A stretch of 10,109 nucleotides of DNA from Pseudomonadota bacterium (GTDB taxonomy: Bacteria; Pseudomonadota; Alphaproteobacteria; Rhizobiales; Hyphomicrobiaceae). The DNA is taken from assembly GCA_023428365.1 (NCBI GenBank), contig JAEYYQ010000275.1, forward strand, positions 1-10,109. The letters are read 5' to 3'. A program made the position numbers and the translations under genes. Numbering within the stretch: the first letter of the stretch is position 1; each line of letters begins with the position of its first letter. This document shows positions 6,745 to 10,109 of the stretch, in pieces. The notes beneath the pieces are model-generated. The model was not told the DNA's origin. It did no database searches and was given only the letters and a program-made list of their open reading frames with translations.

Positions 6745-7349
6745 GCCGCCAGCGCATTGTGCTCGGTATCAGTGGCGCATCCGGTGCCGCCATCGGCGTC
6801 CGTATCGCGGAGATCCTGGCTCAATTACCAGACATAGAGACGCATTTGGTCATTTCACCGGCAGCCGAGCGAACGCTGGAGATCGAAATCGACCGCGACG
6901 CTGCCAATCGTCTCGAACGCTGTGCCGCCAGGCGGTATCCGAGCGACGATATCGGCGCGGATATCGCAAGCGGTTCGGTTCCGACGGCGGGCATGATCGT
7001 CGCCCCGTGCTCCATGAAGACGCTTTCGAGCATTGCCTGCGGGATCTCCGACAACCTGATCGTTCGCGCAGCCGATGTGCACCTTAAGGAGCGCAGGCCG
7101 CTGATCCTGGTCGCGCGCGAAAGCCCACTGCATCTGGGCCACCTGCGCGCGATGACGGCGGTTACGGAATTCGGGGCTATCGTGGCACCGCCGGTCCCGG
7201 CGTTTTATCTGCGGCCGGAGCGGCTTTCGGATGTGATAGAGCAGATTGCTCTGCGCACGATCGGGTTATTGCGCTTGCGCAATGCGCCTCAGCCGCAGTT
7301 CTGGTCAACATTGGAACAGGTTTCCCAGAACGCGGCCCGAATGCCATGA
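6741..7349 (+). CDS. ubiX: UbiX: flavin prenyltransferase
   Basis: A 202-residue protein that makes prenylated FMN from FMN and dimethylallyl monophosphate, the cofactor of UbiD. N-terminal GISGASGAAIGVR (9-21) is the flavin phosphate loop. APCSMKTLSSIACGISDNL (from 88) and the downstream RRPLILVARESPLHLGHLRAM and PPVPAFYLRP motifs are the standard UbiX/Pad1 signatures. ATG 6741 overlaps the ubiD stop (ATGA, 6741-6744), and its own stop overlaps hemN (7346-7349). Coupled translation fits the need for cofactor supply next to the decarboxylase. UbiX works without O2 in the cytoplasm as a dodecamer in known homologues. Confidence 0.96.
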   Translation: MSRQRIVLGISGASGAAIGVRIAEILAQLPDIETHLVISPAAERTLEIEIDRDAANRLERCAARRYPSDDIGADIASGSVPTAGMIVAPCSMKTLSSIACGISDNLIVRAADVHLKERRPLILVARESPLHLGHLRAMTAVTEFGAIVAPPVPAFYLRPERLSDVIEQIALRTIGLLRLRNAPQPQFWSTLEQVSQNAARMP

Positions 7350-8668
7350 CAGCCCATCGCGCGACGGTTCCGAGATACACCAGCTATCCGACAGCGCCTC
7401 ACTTCTCGTCGAATGTCGATCACGGACGATATGCACGCTGGCTGTCCGCATTGCCACCCGGCAGCGCAGTGTCGCTCTACGTGCACATCCCGTTCTGTCA
7501 TCAGCTTTGTTGGTACTGCGGATGCAACACCAAGGCGACCCGACACTACGCGCCGGTCACGAGTTATCTGCGTACCATCGAAGCCGAGATCGCCAATGTC
7601 GCCGGGCACATGCCGGCCCATCGCGTCAAGCACATCCATTGGGGTGGTGGATCGCCGAACATCCTGGCATCGTCGGACATACTTTCTCTGTCCAATATCA
7701 TTCGCCAGCAGTTCAGCGTCGCGCCTGATGCGGAATTCGCTGTCGAAATGGATCCGCGCCATCTCGATATCGAGCAAATCCGTGCGTTCGGGCGTGCCGG
7801 CATCTCCCGGCTGTCTCTCGGCGTCCAGGATTTTGATGCGGCCGTGCAGTCAGCAATCGGCCGCGAGCAGAGTTTCGAGATGACGCGGAGGGCCGTCGAT
7901 GCTTTTCGGCATCTCGGCGTTGGCTCGATCAACATCGACCTCATGTACGGACTTCCCTATCAGACGGTGAAGACGGCCGAGCGCACAGCCGCCCAGGTGC
8001 TCGCGCTCGAACCAGACCGCATTGCGGTTTTCGGCTATGCTCATCTGCCGCAACGCATGAAGCATCAGCGGCTGATTCCGGAGCAGCAACTGCCGCGCGC
8101 TGCCGAGAGGCTCGCTCAATCAGCCAGGATTGGGAAAATTCTCGTCGAACGCGGCTATGTCAGGGTCGGCTTCGATCACTACGCCAAGCCGACCGACAAA
8201 CTTGCCGCCGGCAACATCGCACGCAATTTCCAAGGATACACGACAGACCGGTCCGATGCCCTGATCGGCATCGGCGCTTCTGCGATCGGGCGGCTGCCGC
8301 AGGGATATGTTCAGAATGCCGTTGCCGCGACCGACTATGCGCGGCGCATCGCGCAAGATGGGCTGGCGACGGCGAAAGGCTTCGTGCTCAGCAACGAGGA
8401 TAAGGCCCGCGGTTTCGTCATCGAGCGCCTCATGTGCGATCGGATATTCTCTGCGACCGATGTGAGAGAAAAATGCGGGGACTCGGCCGAGAGCATCCTC
8501 CGAGATGCCGATGTGCTACTGGCGTTCGATAAGAATGCTGATTTTCTTCAGCGTACTGCCGATGGTTTTGTTGTTACCGAACGGGGACAACCTTTCTTAC
8601 GCAGCATCTGCGCTCATTTCGATGCTTATTTGGCTGGCTCTGACGCTCTTCATTCTGAATGCGTTTGA
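7346..8668 (+). CDS. hemN: HemN: oxygen-independent coproporphyrinogen III oxidase (radical SAM)
   Basis: A 440-residue protein (E. coli HemN 457). It oxidatively decarboxylates two propionates of coproporphyrinogen III to vinyl groups, giving protoporphyrinogen IX, using two SAM and no O2. The N-terminal VPRYTSYPTAPHF is typical of HemN and absent from HemW. The radical-SAM cluster motif is C51-x3-C55-x2-C58, followed by C60 in CWYCGCN as in true HemN. GGGSPN (100-105) is the SAM-binding motif, and the C-terminal RSICAHFDAYL matches the HemN-specific end. It starts at ATG 7346, inside an ATGA overlap with ubiX, so heme synthesis is coupled to the ubiquinone decarboxylation genes. It ends 23 bp before the convergent stop of the Crp/Fnr gene; I see no terminator there. 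Confidence 0.96.
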   Translation: MTAHRATVPRYTSYPTAPHFSSNVDHGRYARWLSALPPGSAVSLYVHIPFCHQLCWYCGCNTKATRHYAPVTSYLRTIEAEIANVAGHMPAHRVKHIHWGGGSPNILASSDILSLSNIIRQQFSVAPDAEFAVEMDPRHLDIEQIRAFGRAGISRLSLGVQDFDAAVQSAIGREQSFEMTRRAVDAFRHLGVGSINIDLMYGLPYQTVKTAERTAAQVLALEPDRIAVFGYAHLPQRMKHQRLIPEQQLPRAAERLAQSARIGKILVERGYVRVGFDHYAKPTDKLAAGNIARNFQGYTTDRSDALIGIGASAIGRLPQGYVQNAVAATDYARRIAQDGLATAKGFVLSNEDKARGFVIERLMCDRIFSATDVREKCGDSAESILRDADVLLAFDKNADFLQRTADGFVVTERGQPFLRSICAHFDAYLAGSDALHSECV

Positions 8669-8691
8669 CTGAGCCTGACGTTCGACGATCG

Positions 8692-9381
8692 TTATGCTTC
8701 CCCGCCAGCGAATTCGACGAATGCAGCGAGCCTCGCCATATCGGCAACCTCCACGACATCCCGCTCGACGCTAACCCCGTGCGATCGCAGCCGCACTAGT
8801 GCACGGGAAAAGCTTTCCGGTTTCATGCCGAGATGATTAGCGATAAGCAATTTTTCGAAGGGGAGTTCGACGACAACGCGCCCCTCCTGGCTCTCTGCGA
8901 GATGGAGAATGAACTCTGCGATGCGCTGCGGTGCTGATCGCACCTTGATCTGTTCGATCTGCTCCACTAGCGACTTGAGCTGACGCGAGGCCGCAGCCAG
9001 CATCGACAGTGCGAGCTCGGGCTGCTCACGGATCCGGCTTCGGAACGCGGTGCCGTCGATGCGCAGCAGGCGTGCCGCCGACACTGTTTCGGCGCTGGCA
9101 GGATATCGGCCACCAAGAAACATCGCGGCCTCTGCAAACGTCTCGCCGCGCTTGAAGACATGAAGCACAACTTCCAGACCGTCCGTCGTCGTTCGATAAA
9201 TCTTCACCCACCCCCCGAGGATGACGAAGAAAGCATCGGCAGGCTGCCCCTGGTGAAAAAGAGGCGTCCCCTTGGCATAGGCGCGCGGCATGAGGGAGCC
9301 GGCCAGGTCACGAACCACATCGCGCGGCATACTCCCGAGCAACGGCGTTGAACGAACGATATTCCAGTCTGCAACGTCCAT
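8692..9381 (-). CDS. Crp/Fnr family transcriptional regulator, Dnr-like, no Fe-S cysteines
   Basis: A 229-residue regulator. Residues about 15-120 form the cNMP-binding-fold sensor domain (FHQGQPADAFFVILGGWVKIYR, then GETFAEAAMF). A long dimerisation helix follows, then a winged helix-turn-helix near 165-225. The recognition helix HLGMKPESFSRALVR has E189, S192 and R193, the E-x2-S-R arrangement with which FNR-group proteins read TTGA half-sites. The protein contains no cysteine, so it cannot hold an FNR-type [4Fe-4S] cluster. The FAEA and PESFSR segments look like Dnr, the heme-based NO regulator of denitrification; this subgroup call is tentative. ATG 9381 has a weak GAGAG upstream. It is convergent with hemN and divergent from the next regulator. 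It is a good candidate to bind the site at 5144-5157. Confidence 0.88.
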   Translation of the reverse strand: MDVADWNIVRSTPLLGSMPRDVVRDLAGSLMPRAYAKGTPLFHQGQPADAFFVILGGWVKIYRTTTDGLEVVLHVFKRGETFAEAAMFLGGRYPASAETVSAARLLRIDGTAFRSRIREQPELALSMLAAASRQLKSLVEQIEQIKVRSAPQRIAEFILHLAESQEGRVVVELPFEKLLIANHLGMKPESFSRALVRLRSHGVSVERDVVEVADMARLAAFVEFAGGEA

Positions 9382-9406
9382 ATGTGCTCTCGCAGATCGG
9401 CTTTAG

Positions 9407-9436
9407 TTGTTAAGACGGTATTACCAGTGTTATTTC
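9407..9436 (+). promoter_or_regulatory. Weak sigma70-like promoter candidate for the second Crp/Fnr gene
   Basis: TTGTTA (9407-9412) and TATTTC (9431-9436) are separated by 18 bases in the 136-bp divergent intergenic region, the most AT-rich stretch nearby. Matches are 4/6 and 3/6 to consensus, so this is only a candidate. Transcription from it would leave a leader of about 75 bases before TTG 9518. Confidence 0.2.
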
Positions 9437-9517
9437 AGACATTGGTCCATGGTGCGCAGCGATCACAAAACAGGCATCGCACTGCGCAAGAATAGACGAC
9501 GCTGAGGTGGCCCGTAC

Positions 9518-9531
9518 TTGACGAGTCTCAA
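9518..9531. promoter_or_regulatory. FixK/FNR-type palindrome on the start codon of the second Crp/Fnr gene
   Basis: TTGACGAGTCTCAA is a perfect TTGA-N6-TCAA palindrome, better in its half-sites than the site at 5144, though the inner flank (C before TCAA) departs from FixK consensus. It begins exactly at the TTG start codon. At this position a bound regulator would block rather than activate. Chance overlap with coding sequence (TTG ACG AGT CTC AAA) is possible. Confidence 0.35.
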
Positions 9532-10109
9532 ACCTGCCGATGAACGCATCCTTCGCGAGTGCAGGCTGTTCGCCGCTCTCGACGAGAGCGATTTCGGCCT
9601 GCTGATACGCGACCACCGAGTGCAAGAGCTGGCTGTTGGCGAGCAGCTGTTTCAGCAGGGGACGCCAGCGGAGGCGTTCTTTGTCGTGCTGGAAGGGTGG
9701 GTCGTGGTATTTCGAGACCAGGCCAACGGCAACCGGGTGGTCATTCACCTTTTCGGTCCCGGAGAGTCGTTCGCTGAGGCCTTGCTGTCTGCTGATGACG
9801 TCCTCTATCCCGTAAGCGCGGAAGCGGCCTCGCGGTTGCGGGTGGCGCGCTTCAGCATCCGCACCTATCGCGACCATATCGCCGAAAGCCCCCGGCTCGC
9901 ACTGGCCGTGATTGCTGCGGTCTTCAAGCAGTTGCGTGGCCTTGTCGATCAGATTGAGCACCATAGTGAATGGTCGCCGCGCCGCCGCATCGCCGGCTTT
10001 CTTTTGAGAATGTGTCGCTCCGGGGAAAGCGTATGCCGCTTCGAGCTGCCGCTCGAACAGCAGCTCATTGCAGCGCGCTTGTCGATGACGCCGTGGACGT
10101 TCTCGCGCG
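9518..10109 (+). CDS. Second Crp/Fnr family regulator, Dnr-like, altered recognition helix (3' end outside window)
   Basis: The first 197 residues are present. The start is TTG 9518: an in-frame stop lies at 9503-9505, GAGGTGG (9504-9510) is a strong Shine-Dalgarno 7 bases away, and the only nearby ATG (9540) is out of frame. The sensor domain (about 20-122) has FQQGTPAEAFFVVLEGWVVVF and GESFAEALL, close to its divergent neighbour, so the pair may be old duplicates. Cys15 and two late cysteines do not form the FNR cluster pattern. The recognition helix reads LIAARLSMTPWTFSR: S196 and R197 are kept, but W193 stands where FNR-group proteins have Glu. DNA specificity may therefore differ. The effector is unknown; heme/NO as in Dnr is a guess. 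The C-terminal end cannot be judged. Confidence 0.85.
   Translation, partial: MTSLKPADERILRECRLFAALDESDFGLLIRDHRVQELAVGEQLFQQGTPAEAFFVVLEGWVVVFRDQANGNRVVIHLFGPGESFAEALLSADDVLYPVSAEAASRLRVARFSIRTYRDHIAESPRLALAVIAAVFKQLRGLVDQIEHHSEWSPRRRIAGFLLRMCRSGESVCRFELPLEQQLIAARLSMTPWTFSR

Noticed and set aside
9410..9964. 184-codon frame on the - strand opposite the second Crp/Fnr gene
   Set aside because: The + strand frame has a clear cNMP-fold sensor domain and HTH; the antisense frame shows no family motif.

Overview
The window looks like a high-GC alphaproteobacterial chromosome, probably from the order Hyphomicrobiales. The evidence is an E. coli-type ubiD in a tightly packed cluster, FixK/FNR-type palindromes, Dnr-like Crp/Fnr regulators and an LpxQ-like outer-membrane barrel. 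The taxonomic call is an inference from gene content and not from a marker gene. All genes were read from translation alone.

Left part (1-2600, all + strand): the 3' end of an acyl carrier protein gene, followed by a probable intrinsic terminator; a signal-peptide-bearing outer-membrane beta-barrel resembling the lipid A oxidase family; a 243-bp gap (1258-1500) with only a doubtful 27-codon ORF; and a two-domain MaoC-like hotdog protein whose second domain has lost the catalytic Asp/His. The MaoC gene ends with a good intrinsic terminator (hairpin 2572-2593 plus T-tract). These genes suggest acyl-chain or envelope-lipid chemistry, but no pathway can be fixed from this window.

Centre (2611-8668): a divergent pair of compact operons. 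On the - strand, ubiT-ubiU-ubiV encode the three accessory proteins of O2-independent ubiquinone biosynthesis; the four-cysteine [4Fe-4S] patterns of UbiU and UbiV are intact with the same spacing as in E. coli. On the + strand, ubiD-ubiX-hemN encode the prenylated-FMN-dependent decarboxylase of ubiquinone synthesis, the flavin prenyltransferase that makes its cofactor, and the O2-independent coproporphyrinogen III oxidase of heme synthesis. ubiT/ubiU, ubiD/ubiX and ubiX/hemN each overlap by an ATGA. Between the two operons, almost equidistant from both starts, lies a 14-bp FixK/FNR-like palindrome (5144-5157). The cluster groups O2-independent steps for making ubiquinone and heme under what looks like one low-oxygen switch.

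Right part (8692-10109): two divergently transcribed Dnr-like Crp/Fnr regulators. Neither has FNR-type iron-sulfur cysteines. The first keeps the Glu-x2-Ser-Arg recognition helix for TTGA half-sites. The second, cut by the window end, has Trp in place of that Glu, and a TTGA-N6-TCAA palindrome lies exactly on its TTG start codon. They are plausible regulators of the cluster. I saw no RNA genes, insertion sequences, CRISPR arrays or long repeats, and no gene-free stretch exceeds 300 bp.
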